Of a stretch of DNA of 64,000 nucleotides, positions 1 to 11,345 are shown one piece after another. Positions within the stretch are counted from its first letter, which is position 1. The number at the start of each line of letters is the position of its first letter. Made by a program: the position numbers and the translations under genes. This DNA is from Corythucha ciliata (Eukaryota > Arthropoda > Insecta > Hemiptera > Tingidae). Location: the NCBI GenBank assembly GCA_038030265.1, contig CM075938.1, forward strand, positions 12,873,009 through 12,937,008, given 5' to 3'. Under the pieces are notes generated by a model that saw only the letters and a program-made list of their open reading frames with translations, did no database searches and was not told the origin of the DNA.

Positions 1-2727
1 TATCTGATTCATAATCTGTGATGAATTGCCGCCATCAACACTAATTAAAAAATTATTCTTCTAGCGAAATGACTCGCCTTTCATTTTACGCGACGCATTT
101 CATACAAATTCAATACCTATTTTACACGGAACAAAACGCAAAAAAAAGCGTTGAAAAATTCACATTTTTAACGACGCCTATCTTGTCATTCACTAGCAGA
201 CAAGTTAAAACAAGAAATTTGAAGAATACACACTTACAATATTTAAAAAAACAAAAAAAAACTAGCTTTGTAAGAACGATGGTGTAAGCATGCTAATGAG
301 ACGCCTTAGTGGTGGAGGCGGTAGACTTTGCGTAATTAGTGGAAAAACCTTGGCCTAGACAGCTTTGAATAGTTTAAAAAAAAAAAAAAGTTGAAGTCCA
401 CGGGGAAGCAGGCTGGGAATGAATGAGTGAGGGACGGGGGGTCCTTTTTTATTCTTAATTGCCTTTCTTACGCTCCACAATTTTTCCTTTTTACACTTTG
501 TCCTCTGCTAGACTCATTGTCTCCGCCACAGGAGTTCATTTTTTCCCCTTTTCTATCTCTCTCTCTCTCTTTTCAAAAGCGTTGGCGTCAAGCTTTGAAG
601 AAAAGAAAAGTGTGGGGGGAGGCTAGTGGGCGAATGTTATGACGGCATGCATTCGCGTAGGTATGCTCGTCCCATTTATGACTAGTTTGTCTTTTCTACT
701 TGGTCACATGCTACCAAGCGGTTTGGCGGTTGGGGGGTGGACTGTAGTAAAATTGTAGGAAAAAAAAAAAAAACAAAAAAAACTTGACCTACGAGGCAAG
801 TGACCGCAAGAAATATTTAAAAGAAATCTAATAACAATAATATTCCCCAATTCAAGATAACTTTTTTTTTGGAAGTGGTGCCTCAAACAACTAATGGATC
901 TAATTAGGTTTCGTTAAAAGTCATGAATTTTCCCCTTTCGAGCCCCTAATCTCTTTTTTTCTGTCACTTAAAAGAAAAGGGATCGCAAAAAGGGCTCTGT
1001 TTCAAAACACTTTTTTCTTGGCTTCCTCCCCAAGACCTTTTTTTTGTAAAAAACAAAAAAATGTTACTGGGATCACTCCTTACTCCCACCCCCGACTATT
1101 CCTTTGACTTCCACCCCCCACATCACAATGAGCTATCGTTCGCTCTGTCTTGCTTATGCGATGTCGCACCCTGCTGTGAAATTGATATATGACCAAGGCC
1201 ACAAAATTATGGCAACGAGACGCACTCTAGACAAACGCTCACCCTTCTGGGTGCACTGATGTGTGTGTGTGTGATAGGAGTTGTATTGGTGGTGAAGGAG
1301 GTGGAGAAGGACGAGACCAAGGAGAGAAAGAGAGAGAGAAAAAAAAATCTTGAAAAGTGCCATGAGAAATAATATGCAGAGGGCAGAAACGAGGGTGATA
1401 CCGCCGAGTTATCTTGAAGTCTGAGAGAGAGGCAGATGCTGGGAAGATACAGACGATTCTAAAGAAACGAAGAGTCATGGGGAGTGAGGAGGGGGGGGGG
1501 TGAAGAAACTTCTCGGAGAAGCATATGCTTTAGCACCGCAACCTTTATGTATCTTTTTTACGTCAGCCCCTACGGGTGTTAAGTTTGATTTACGTATTTA
1601 TGGAAACGTCTTGTTAAAGATTAACTAAAAATAATGAACTATTGTTTCAAACGCCAGAATAAACAACGTCTAATTGCGTGTCCTGTCCTATTAGGTTTAT
1701 TAACAGGCCTGATCCATTTCAATGAGATTTCCCTAAAAAAAAAACAAAAAAAAAAAACGACGCGCCAGCGTAAAGAGGGGAGGGAATCAAGTGCAAGAGT
1801 TGAAAACTATTTCAAGAGGAAATAATAAGTTCTATTTTTAACAATATCTCCCATCCTAGAATCTCTCTACACTTATAAACTCGGGAGCTATTCTAGGTGG
1901 AGACCGCGTATATTCTTAGCGTCTATACGCACACTCAAAGAGCAACACTTCTACCCCTGTCGATAACTCAAAGCTTTTGTCTTATCCTATCAGTCCCAGA
2001 AGGGCATTTTGGGTGCACCTTCTCTTCTGTCTCGCGTTTTTCTAAAATGGTAAACGAATGTTTACCACATAAATGGGGTGTGATGGCGGGCGGGGGCGGG
2101 GAGGCTTTCAGTTCCCGACGCTACACTACCGTAGACTATTAATCTAAATCTCTCCTGAGAACAATGCAGTTGAAAAAAGGGACAAACATTGTGAGGTTTA
2201 GGGAAGCAGTGGTTTGAAATGTACAGTTGAGAGTGCTTGGGAGCCATGGCCAAGCCAAGTGATGGTTGAGTCGACACTGGTATGGTGGAATATCAGCCTG
2301 TTTTAATTACAAGTGGAATGATGGGTCCTGCCCTGATAAGTTGCCGTAACTGGGAAGGGGGGGGGTCCAAGAAAATCGGGTGTTTCTAGCAGGTTGACAG
2401 GGTCGATGGCCCAGTTAAGAGATTAGGCCGACTGCTTCACAGCGCCCCCTTAAACTTGGTGCTCTGGGGCCATAGAGATTGGCCTGCTTGAACACTCAAA
2501 ACTTGTTCGGGCGAGAATCCGTTGAATGAATCCGAGTAGACAGATGCTCGGTGGAAGAAGCCACAACAGGTTGAGGTCCTTTCTACGAATCTTAAAACCA
2601 TTAAACCACACCACTGCCTTTGGGAGCCCATAGCGGTCCACTCTGCAGATAAGGGACACCCAAAGAGCGTTTCATACCAGAAATTCTAACTTCTGCCCTG
2701 GAAACCAACAAATTTTTTCCCCGAACA
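1..2727. other. Plain AT-rich block without a recognisable gene
   Basis: No convincing coding sequence is visible; open frames here are under 82 codons and match nothing I recognise. The block holds several A and T homopolymers, a CT microsatellite near 555-578, a GT microsatellite at about 1259-1275, an AG-rich stretch near 1320-1350, and G runs at 1491-1500 and about 2349-2357. Composition changes around 2400-2700 to a more balanced base mix with short open frames on the minus strand, but no domain can be named. It could be intergenic or intronic. Confidence 0.6.
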
Positions 2728-2728
2728 T

Positions 2729-2775
2729 GTGCGTAGCCCAGCCCTTGATCAGATTGGAGTGGGGCAGCTTATTGG
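2729..2775 (+). mobile_element. Fragment of a dispersed element with a GCGTAGCC terminus
   Basis: The stretch beginning GTGCGTAGCCCAGCCCTTGA aligns by eye with the start of the element at 13678 (GGGCGTAGCCAGCCTTTGAT), and both continue into a similar GGGCAGCTT block. Further copies of the terminus are at 9002-9017 (+) and 41321-41334 (-). The motif CAGGGGCGTAGCCAG is a recurrent end of short interspersed elements in many invertebrate genomes. Element class is not determined. Confidence 0.5.
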
Positions 2776-2827
2776 AAAATATGTCACCATTTGGAGGCAA
2801 CAGGTGGGATAAGTAACTTTCACGTGG

Positions 2828-2980
2828 TGACCCCGAGAAATTGGCCTTTCAGAAAGCCTAAAACCACGAAATTGGGTTTTTACTGAGCCGCAGATCCACA
2901 AAAACGATTCTTTGGCAAGCAACCGTTGTAGTGAGCCAGAATCGCGAAAATTGTTTTTCAATAAGGCAACGCCACGGAAC
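2828..2980 (-). repeat. Family C 30-bp repeats, inverted
   Basis: Diverged units of the form CCACGAAATTGGGTTTTTNA and GAGCCAGAATC recur about every 30 bp. Read on the minus strand they give AAACCAATTTCGTGG followed by GGCTC, the family C consensus seen at 9295-10265. No coding potential. Confidence 0.6.
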
Positions 2981-2989
2981 TGACGGATT

Positions 2990-3715
2990 ATTCACCAGAA
3001 ATAGCCTCCAAAAGCAGCCACCAGAAAAAGCCTCCAAAAGCAGCCACCAGAAAAAGCATCCCGAGATTGATTATAGACATATCCACTAGAAGTAGCCTTC
3101 AGTGACATATACCAGATATATCCGCCAGAAATAGCCACAAGTAATAGCCTCTAGAGATATCCTCCAGAAATATCCGTAGCCTCCAGAAATAGCCAGCAGA
3201 AATATTTTCCACAAATAGCCTCCAGAAATAACCACCCGAAAAAGCCTCTCGAAATAGCTCACAGAAATAGCCACCAGAAGTGGCCACCCGAAATAGCCTC
3301 CACAATGGCCTCCACAATAGCCTCCAGAAATAACCACCCGAAAAAGCCTCTCGAAATAGCTCACAGAAATAGCCACCAGAAGTGGCCACCCGAAATAGCC
3401 TCCACAATGGCCTCCACAATAGCCTCCAGAAATGTCATCCAGAAATATCCATCCAGAAATATAGCTTCCAGAAATATCCTGCAGAAATAGTCTCCAGAAA
3501 TAGCCTCCAGAAATAGTCACCAGAAATAGCCTCCAGAAATGGTCACCAGAATTAGCCACCAGAAATGGCCACAAGAAATAGCCAGCAGAAATAGCCTCCA
3601 GGAAAAGTCCAGAAATGTCCACCAGAATTAGCCTCCAGAAATGTCCACCAGAAATAGCCAGCAGAAATAGCCTCCAGGAAAAGCCTCCAGAAATAGGCTC
3701 CAGAAATAGGTTCCT
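2990..3715 (+). repeat. 13-bp tandem minisatellite (GAAATAGCCTCCA)
   Basis: The unit GAAATAGCCTCCA repeats head to tail about 55 times, with variants such as GAAATAGTCACCA and GAAATAGCCAGCA. An apparently exact duplication with an offset of 102 bp is nested inside (3215-3316 and 3317-3418), showing a recent segmental expansion. The reverse complement of the 13-mer has no stop in any frame, which explains the 178-codon open frame on the minus strand at 3086-3622. That frame is not a gene. Confidence 0.9.
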
Positions 3716-3717
3716 GG

Positions 3718-3895
3718 CAGGCGCGGATCCAGGGAGGGACTCAGAAGGCTTGAGCTCCCTCTCCTAGGGGCAGCGCTCGAAGGGTTCGAATCCTGGGCCT
3801 CACGTTGGATCAGGGAAAAGGGCGAGGTAACCGTGAAATCCCTGAAATAACGACATCCAACCCAAAAAATTTGGTAATTTCACGCCATAAACTGT
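3718..3895 (+). mobile_element. SINE-like element, copy 1, with tRNA-type B box
   Basis: The element begins CAGGCGCGGATCCAGGG and contains GGTTCGAATCC at 3783-3793, a perfect Pol III B box. A weak A-box-like GGACTCAGAAGG lies about 35 bp upstream, the usual tRNA spacing. A second copy is at 23835-24005, similar over the whole length through the AATTTCACGCCAT end. Both copies lie just upstream of a family A array. It could instead be a DNA-transposon end that happens to contain a B box. Confidence 0.55.
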
Positions 3896-3966
3896 ATGTT
3901 AAGCCGCATGCCTGCGATCATACGGTAACGAAATTGTTTATTTCGTAGGTCAATTTTTTGCTGTGA

Positions 3967-3979
3967 CCCCCCCCCCCCC
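3967..3979. repeat. Poly-C tract
   Basis: A run of about 13 C residues separates the SINE-like element from the family A array. Long C or G runs are repeatedly found near array edges in this window. Confidence 0.85.
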
Positions 3980-4019
3980 AGACACCTCTAGAAGCACAAA
4001 TCACGAAACTTAGATATAT

Positions 4020-5325
4020 GAGCGTGAATGGCTCAGTTTGGCCACCTTGAACGCGCAAATGGTTGGTTTTTGCCATATTATTTTCAGGGCCGGAATTATC
4101 ACTGTTCAGACCTTTTCAAAACGCTTATCGTAAGGTTTAGCGGTTTACCACTTATAGGTCGCATAATGTAGTCACTATTGCCAATGTTAGAGCGTGAATA
4201 GCTGTCAGTTTGGCCATTTCACGGCGTAGTCTGTTAACATGGTCAGTGTGATATTTTCAGGGCATGAATCTGTTAATTTTAGTCAATTGCAGGGAACAAA
4301 CTCAGTTTAGTCAATGCGCCAATCGTTATTTTAACAATTTTTTGGACTCAAATTCCTAGTCAGTTTTTCATTTTTATCAAGCGGTCAAGCGATTTGTACA
4401 GGGTGCGAATGCTCAGTTTGCCATTTCAAGGGCGCACGTTGTCAGTCTGGTCATGGACCGGGAGTGACCATCCAGTGTGATGATTATTCTCAGGGCACGA
4501 ATCGTCAGTCTGACCATTTTCCCGCTATAGTTGGTCAGTTTTGCTATTTTCAAGGGCGCTAATATTCCGTCAAATCAAGCTGCGCGAATGATCAGTTAGG
4601 CCATCAGTGGTCGATTTAGTAAATTAGGTGGCGGGAATCATCTGTTTACGTATTTTCAGGGCGTGAATCGTCAGTTTAGCCATTTTCAGGGGGCGCGTAG
4701 AGTCAGTTTTACCATGTTTGCTACTGTAATTGCCATTTTATCAGTTCGCAGTTTAGCCTTGAAGCCCTGTTCACAAACCATAATGCTATACGTCTGTGGA
4801 GTCTGTGCAACCAATAAAAATGACTAATTTTTCGTGGTAATTTTTCTTGGTTGCGTTGACTCCACAGGCGCATAGCATACATGGTTTGTGAACGGGGTCT
4901 AACTAAAGGCTGAACGTAAGTTTTGCCATTATTGGGCGCAAATAATCAGTTTAGCCGGTTTTAAAACGCGAATAATCTGTCAAGCCAAAGGTGTGAGTAT
5001 TAATAAGGGCGTGATTGGTCAGTATTGGTCACTTTTGGCACGGCAATGGCCAGTTTGGTCGGAATGGTCGATTTAGCAATTTTCAGATCGTTTCAGGCAT
5101 TTTCATGGCTTCACGAATTACCTGTTTTTAGCTGTTTTTAAGGCACATGCAGTAAATTTGGTTATTTTCGGAGAGTTTGGCATTTTATAGGTCACGAATA
5201 CGAATACGATGCCGTTTTTTAGGCGCGAATCGTGAGTTTTTTTTTTTCATTTTGCAGTGCGATTAGTCAGTTTAGCCGTTTTCATGGTGGGAATGGATAT
5301 TTTAGCTATTTCGAAGCTTTTAAGG
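4020..5325 (+). repeat. Family A 30-bp degenerate tandem array
   Basis: Around 40 diverged units of consensus GGCGCGAATCGTCAGTTTAG plus CCATTTTCAG run head to tail on the plus strand. Single units differ by several substitutions and small indels, so the array is old, but the phase of GCGAAT, GTCAGTTT and GCCATTTT is still plain. A foldback element at 4763-4900 interrupts it. No open frame of interest. Confidence 0.8.
4763..4900. mobile_element. Foldback MITE 1 (about 138 bp)
   Basis: The left end AGCCCTGTTCACAAACCAT and the reverse complement of the right end (AGACCCCGTTCACAAACCAT) are nearly the same. Pairing continues inward through CTATACGTCTGTGGAGT against CTATGCGCCTGTGGAGT, leaving a short AT-rich loop. 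The terminal motif AGCCCTGTTCAC is shared with the element at 56380-56523. Flanks (TGA and AAC) do not form a clear target duplication. No transposase is encoded, so this is a non-autonomous element inside family A repeats. Confidence 0.7.
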
Positions 5326-5339
5326 GCTATTATGGACTG

Positions 5340-5535
5340 CCAAGCTGTTTTTAGTACGGCGAAGCATGCAATTCCCCAAGCCCCTCCCTTTAGCAAATCC
5401 AGGATATGCGTCTGGCTCCTGGGATATTCCATATAAAATACATCCACATAAATGGCTCAAAACGTGATATATTATGTAGGTATAACGTAATCTCGCAACT
5501 CTTTGTTCATTAATCACCGTGAGACCCTCATAAAC
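5340..5535. other. Short plain stretch
   Basis: Nothing recognisable. It separates the family A array from the LTR candidate. Confidence 0.5.
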
Positions 5536-5995
5536 TGTGACAACAGTTCGTCTCCCTGTTATCTTCGCCCTCCGGTTCGATCATCATTGTTGGAGCTCCT
5601 CTCCACCATGTCTCGCACTATCCACTTACAGAACTACTCACAGTAATTCCCTTATTCCGGGACATGCGCAGAAAACATGTTTGTCTTGTGACGATATAAC
5701 CCCCCCCCCCTACCACTTGGTAATAGTGACAAAGAAGACAATTAAATAATAAAAGCAAGATCTATTAAATTAAACCAAAAGAAACAAGCGTTAATAGTGG
5801 AGCATACGGCTGGGCGGTCGGGATCGCGCGGACGCCCGGGTGGCAGATGCGACTCGGGGCGGCGTCGGCAGGATACTTAATCCAAATCCCTCCTGCACAA
5901 TCCCTGTGAAATTAACATAGATATATTAATAATTAAACAGTACGAAATAAACTAGCATAAACACGACTGTATTTAATTTAAAAAAATCCTTTACA
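5536..5995 (+). mobile_element. Possible LTR of a Ty3/gypsy-like retroelement
   Basis: The segment starts TGTGACAACAG and ends TTTACA, giving the TG...CA ends expected of an LTR, with a length of 460 bp. A polyadenylation-type AATAAA lies at 5748-5753. Three bases after the end comes a sequence complementary to the 3' end of tRNA-Lys. Many Ty3/gypsy LTRs start with TGTGAC or TGTAAC. No second LTR copy was seen in the window, so the call rests on the ends and the primer site only. A GC-rich patch (about 5806-5872) inside is unusual. Confidence 0.4.
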
Positions 5996-5998
5996 AAA

Positions 5999-6029
5999 TG
6001 GCGCCCGAACAGGGACTCGAACCCTGACC
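5999..6029 (+). other. tRNA-Lys-complementary primer-binding site or tRNA 3'-half copy
   Basis: The sequence begins TGGCGCCCGAACAGGGAC, the classical primer-binding site for tRNA-Lys(UUU). The match continues through the complete T arm (CAGGG, a seven-base loop, CCCTG). It includes TGG, the complement of the CCA tail that animal tRNA genes do not encode, so it derives from a mature tRNA or is a genuine primer site. It diverges after the T arm, so it is not a whole tRNA gene. Primer-site identity beyond 18 bases is unusual, which leaves a reverse-transcribed tRNA fragment as the alternative. Confidence 0.6.
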
Positions 6030-9000
6030 GATAAGCACTGAATGACGGATAAACGCCTCAGACCTCTTCTCAACCTCTAATTGGCTCCCTCACGGGGATT
6101 TTCATGGTCTGCGAGGGAAGAATGCGAAATTCCCGGCGCACACAGAAACAACAGAAGGCAGATGGAACGGGTCGAAGCTTTTTAAGACGATTCTTGAAAA
6201 GATCACTAGTGCCTTTCATTACTCTTCCTATAGGTGGTGAAGAAGGGTGGAATAATTTTAACCGACTTCCCTGTTCCGTTTCCCGGACGGGAAACCCTCC
6301 CCCGGTTCATTCACTAGTAATCAAGTGCGATTCTCAATCACACTAAATGCTAATGTAATCAATGAGAGTGCAGTGGGGTCGGGGGGGGGGGGTCGGTGGC
6401 ATTTGTGGACGATGGGTGACTCGTTTACCACAAACAGTTAAAAGGTCTAGAGGGCTAAAACAAAATAGGAACTGTTTTTGCGTTTGGAGAACGCATGTAA
6501 GGATCGACCCTATAGTTTCAGGAGAAATTCCGTACATTTAATGGCTGGACGATAGGCGTGCCTAACTTCCTTTAATCAAAACAAATAAGTGGGTTGCCAT
6601 CATTCAGCTAATGACTCTTTTTCCGATTAATCAACTTTTTGAGAGGAGAAAATACTCGAGAAACAATTTAGACTGAAGGGTAAGTTCAGTGGATACTTTG
6701 GACAACGCCCAAAAAACAACCAGCGGACTCGAATCAAGTGGGGCTCATCGCTCGTGGCGGGTGGTCCATCACTGGACAAGGACATTTCATATTTTCATAT
6801 TATTTTATGCTTGCTGAAAGAAGGGAAGCGGGATTTTAATAACAGTGTTTATACTTCGTGAAATAACTTATAATCATCGATAAATTTTCCTACTTATTTT
6901 CTCCCAACCTGATGATGACGCACGTGGGTGTGAGGCCTAACTTTACCCATATCGCCGGGACTTCGCAATAAACGCGAATTTGGTGGGGTGGGGTAGGGGG
7001 CAGCGAAGTTTTAATTTAAGCGCTCAACGATCCGTCAAACAAAGCGTGTCTAGCGACGAACGACGATAGTTAATTCCGAGCACATAGCCAGTAAAACGCC
7101 ACATAGAACATTTTCTGTTTTAATCATGAGCCAGTAGGCTCCTTGTTATTGAAGTTGTGTCCTTTTTAGAGCCTTGATCGAAACAGCAATTAAAATCATT
7201 TTACAACCCTCTCACTGGGTTATTCACCAGAGAACGTTCGATTTCTCTTCTCTCTCTTTAAACAATTCCGACATTAAAACTCTCCCTCCCCCCTCCCACT
7301 TCATCATGCGGGTATGAAAACCCACGAGGTCAAGCCTGATTGACGAGAAGAATTTATTTCTCTGTACATCAACAATATTGATTTCCGGAAAGACATAATT
7401 CTCCTTTATTTCCTTCAAAACTAAAAGAAACGGCGGGTATATTAATAAATAGAAAATTAATTGATGACGAGCGGAATTGTCTGTGCCCTCGGACGAAGGA
7501 CTAGCGGGTTCTCTCGCCTTATGATTGTTGGCTATAGGGCAGATGGGCGCTGGTGAGTCACTCAATCACTTTGGGGCTGACAGTTTAAAAGATGAGGGAA
7601 TGTGGAAATAGGCGATGAGAAAAGAGCGAAGTGAGTGGTTAAATCGTGATGGTGTGGGGTTGCTGCAAGGGCGTTAGGGGATGGGAGGGGGTTAGAGGAG
7701 AGTAAAAACCCTCTTCAAAAATTTTCCTGTATAAACGTAGAGAATATAGCGTTAATGGAGAACGGCTAAGGGCAGAACGGAACATTATTTTTTTTTTACC
7801 TTTTCGTCACTGGTCAACAAACTTTTTTTTTCTGGTCCCGGACTCTCCATGTTTCCCGTCACGTAAATTAATTAACGGCGCAAAAACAATAAATCACCGG
7901 AGCCGAGTTTCGCATATTTCACATAGTCACTGGAAAGTTGGGTAACCCGAGGACGAACCAAAGAAGGCTTATATTGTGACATTTAGATATTTTAAGGGAT
8001 GAGTGGAAGGGGTGACAGGCGGGGTGCTCTCACCCCCTTAAATACAAGGTTTTTGGCATTTAGCTCGAAGCCTAATCTGTCATATGCAAAACGGATAGTG
8101 CGAGGGTTTTCACCTATAATACCACGACATTCCGCGGAGAGAAGAGAATATAAAAGGGCGTTCAACTTTCAGATATAACTCTATAAAATCTTTGCCGCTT
8201 TTCTTCTTATTTTTGGTCAAAATATCAACATTCTTTCACCCTACTAGCCCAAACCCTCTTCTCATTCCAAGCCATTTAATTTATTTTTCCAACCCTCTTA
8301 ACAACTGCCTCTATGTGCGCCCTATAAAATGAATGAAGATATAGCTGTAGAATGGCAAGGGGGCGTAAATGGAAATAAAGACGTAAGTCTGCCTTTCTCT
8401 ATACCATATACTAGGCTGTTTCGAGAGACGTTGGGTCAGAAAGGTCTGTTTGTCCCCTTGGGGGGGCGGTGGAGGGGGGTAAAGAGAGGAAGAAGGATAT
8501 CGCAACATTAGGTACTTCGTTTTTAACTGAATGTTTACACGAGTTTTATAACAATGACGCACAAACGTCAAAAGTGAACGCTTAGTCATTTCCCTGGTTT
8601 CAATTTTTGTTTTATTACTCATTTCAAGTTTTTCACTACAGAGGGAAAGGAAGAGAGCGCATAAAGTAATGCGAAAACCTAATGTGGTGGGGGGGTGGTT
8701 AAATTAATAAACAGAACGTTATTGGCCCATCATTATAGATTGAAAGAGAAACTCCCTGTTAGTCTCACACTAGGGCTTTCTTCGAGTAAATAAACATATC
8801 CTTAACGGTTTTTCAAGATGCACGTACTTAACAGAAGGGCTAAACATTTTTTTCTTTGAAAATTTCGACATTCTGATAAACTAAAGACGAAAAACCTCTC
8901 ATCTTGAACGAATTCGCGTAAAAGTGGCGATGAAAAGCGTTGGAAAACAAAGACTGCGAGGCTATAATAAGGGGGTTATACCCCGTGAATCACAACTGAT
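6030..9000. other. Plain AT-rich block downstream of the LTR candidate
   Basis: No gag, protease or reverse-transcriptase frame follows the primer site. The frame at 6104-6346 is basic at its start but matches no family I know. The block contains G runs at about 6379-6392 and 8461-8484 (a G-quadruplex-like stretch), T homopolymers near 7790 and 7825, and a C/T-rich run near 7270. The 113-codon minus-strand frame at 7224-7565 has no recognisable domain. Confidence 0.55.
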
Positions 9001-9001
9001 C

Positions 9002-9040
9002 CAGGGGCGTAGCCAGGAATTCTTTCGCTTTTTTCTCATT
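9002..9040 (+). mobile_element. Terminus CAGGGGCGTAGCCAGG
   Basis: The 16-base motif matches the element ends at 13678 and, on the minus strand, 41334. What follows (about 9020-9290) does not align with the other copies, so only the terminus is called. Confidence 0.4.
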
Positions 9041-9294
9041 ATGAAAAATTAATTACATAAGACAGGCTGTGAGTGCCTTCCCATCACTAAATGAACGGTA
9101 ATCAGTAACGAAGATCGAGGATGGCGTTGACATATGGCCGGATATACGATAATAAGAGCCTGCCGCAGCGGCCTGTTATCTTCTTGTGTCAAACTACGAT
9201 AGGAGTTACCAGTTCAAAACCAGGATCTCCGGCGTGGGGACGCATTAAGAGGTCGAAGGGGTGGCCGAATGAGGAAATCGCACCCAGGAAAGCC

Positions 9295-10265
9295 CTTCGG
9301 ATGATCCGAAATTCGTGGGTTTTTCGCAGCTAAAAGACCAATTTTGCGAGGATTTCGTAGTTCAAAATCAATTTTCGTGGATTTCCCACACTACACAACT
9401 TTTTTCCTTGGTCTAGGCTCACGAAAATTCAAGTTGATTGACTTTTTGTTGCAGAACATCTATTCAACATCTAATTTCGCGAATTTTTCGCGTTAAAAAC
9501 CCTTTTTTCTCAGTTCCGACTCACTAACAAACCAATGTCTCTAATTTCGCTCTTCGAAAACCACTAGAAAAACAATTTTACTGATTTCACTCACTAAAAC
9601 TCCAATTTCGTGGATTTCGCTCACTAAAACTACATTTTCTCTTGATTCTGACTCGTTCGAACGCCAACTTCACGGGTTTCTCTCGCTAAAAAACACTTTT
9701 TTGCAACTCTGGCTTGATAAAACAGCAAATTCGCGATTTTCATTAGCTTAAAACCCTTTTTGCGAGTCTAGCTCTTTACAAATACAATTTCGCCGGTTCT
9801 TCTCACTTAGAAACCACTTTTTCTTGAGTATGGTTCACTTAAAAAAAAAAAAACAACCTTTTTCATGGGTTTCACTAAGTCTGTTCCAGCGAGGTGTTTG
9901 GAACGTGTTCGGAGCAGAGTTACCATGGTATCAGCTAATAAAATTTAACTTGATTACATTTTAGTGGCTGGTCCCATGGCAACTCTGCATTGAACATGTT
10001 CCAAACACCTTGCTGGAACAAACCTAGTTTCTAAAAACCAATTTTTGCAGGTTTGAACCTTTACTGAAAAACCAATTTTGCGGAATTTTCCTACTGAAAA
10101 ACCAATTTCGTGAACTCCACTCACTAAATAACCAGTTTCGCGATTCTGGCTCTCTGAAACGCACATTTTACGGGTTTCGTTAACTAAAAAAAACATTTTC
10201 GTGGGTCTGACTCACTGAAAAATTAATGTCATTGGTTTTGGCTTGCTGAAAACCTAATTGTCTAT
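9295..10265 (+). repeat. Family C 30-bp degenerate array
   Basis: Units of the type CACTAAAACTCCAATTTCGT plus GGATTTCGCT repeat with a 30-bp period, well seen around 9590-9640. Variable parts are the linker (GGGTTTNGCTC) and A runs. The foldback element at 9878-10023 interrupts the array. Confidence 0.8.
9878..10023. mobile_element. Foldback MITE 2 (146 bp) with CTA target duplication
   Basis: The left arm GTTCCAGCGAGGTGTTTGGA and the reverse complement of the right arm (GTTCCAGCAAGGTGTTTGGA) pair over about 46 bp, continuing through GTTCNNNGCAGAGTTNCCATGG. CTA flanks both sides (9875-9877 and 10024-10026), consistent with a 3-bp target duplication as made by PIF/Harbinger-type transposases. 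It lies inside family C repeats and has no coding capacity. Confidence 0.75.
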
Positions 10266-11345
10266 TTAATGACGAAATTATCAATTTTATGAGGAAATTG
10301 CCACTTTTATGGGGGAATGGTCAATTTCATGAGGAAATTGTCTATTTTATGGCGAAATTGTCCATTTTATGAGAAAATAGTCAATTTTATATGGAAATCG
10401 TGAATTTTATGAGGAAAGTGTATGCTTTATAAGGAAATTGTCAATTTTATGAGGAAATTGTCCATTCTACGAGGAAATGTATATGTTATAGGAAATGGTA
10501 AATTTCATGAAGAAATAGTCAATTTTATAGGCAAAATAGTCTATGCTATGATGAAATTGTCAATTTGATGAAAAAATTGTCAATTTGATGAAGTAATTGT
10601 CACTTTTATGGGGAAATTGCCACTTTTATGGGGGAATGGTCAATTTCATGAGGAAATTGTCTATTTTATGGCGAAATTGTCCATTTTATGAGAAAATATG
10701 CTATGATGAAATTGTCAATTTGATGAAGAAATTGTCAATTTGATGAAGTAATTGTCACTTTTATGAGGAAATTGTCACTTTTATGCGGAAATAGTATGCT
10801 TTATAAGGAAATGGTCACTTTCATTAGGAAATGGTAAATTTTATGGGGAAATTGTTAATTATATGAGGAATTGTCAATTTTTAGAGTAAATTGTCTCTTT
10901 TACCAGAAAATTTTCACTTTTATGGGGAAATTGTCAATTTATGGAGAAATAATAATTTTTGTGTGGAAATTGTCTAGTTTATGAGGAAATTGACAAGTTT
11001 ATGAGGAAATTGTCTATTTTGTGGTGAGATTGTCAATTTTTTGAGGAAATTGTCAATTCTATCAGGAAATTGTATTATGTTATAAGGACATTTGTCAATT
11101 TTATGAAGAAATACTCAATTTTATAGGGGAATTACCAATTTTATGAGGAAATCGTGCATTTTATGAGAAAATTGTATGCTTTACAAGAAAATGTCAATTT
11201 CACGAAGAGACTGTCAATTTTATGAGAAAATTGTCAATTATATGAGAAATTGTCCCTTTTATGAGGAAATTGTCAATTTTATTGGGAAATTTCCAATTTT
11301 ACGAGGAAAGTGTTAATTTCATGAGGAGACTGTCAATTTTATTAA
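10265..11345 (+). repeat. Family F 20-bp tandem array
   Basis: The unit TCAATTTTATGAGGAAATTG repeats roughly 54 times. Larger internal duplications are visible: about 80 bp at 10300-10379 recurs at 10619-10698 (offset 319), and a second block at about 10542-10620 recurs from 10697 (offset 155). The core AAATTGTCAATTTT resembles the core of families A and E. No coding potential. Confidence 0.9.

Noticed and set aside
3086..3622. 178-codon open frame on the minus strand with aromatic-rich repeats
   Set aside because: The 13-bp repeat has no stop codon in any minus frame, so a long frame is automatic. No start context, splice signals or domain support it.
6104..6346. gag-like frame downstream of the primer-binding site
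   Set aside because: Only a basic N-terminal stretch; no zinc knuckle, no capsid-like feature and a stop after 80 codons.
7224..7565. 113-codon minus-strand gene
   Set aside because: No domain, no splice or start support, and a length expected by chance in 64 kb.
10265..11345. CRISPR array
   Set aside because: Units are contiguous without unique spacers of constant length, and the whole window is eukaryotic. The same holds for the 30-bp arrays.
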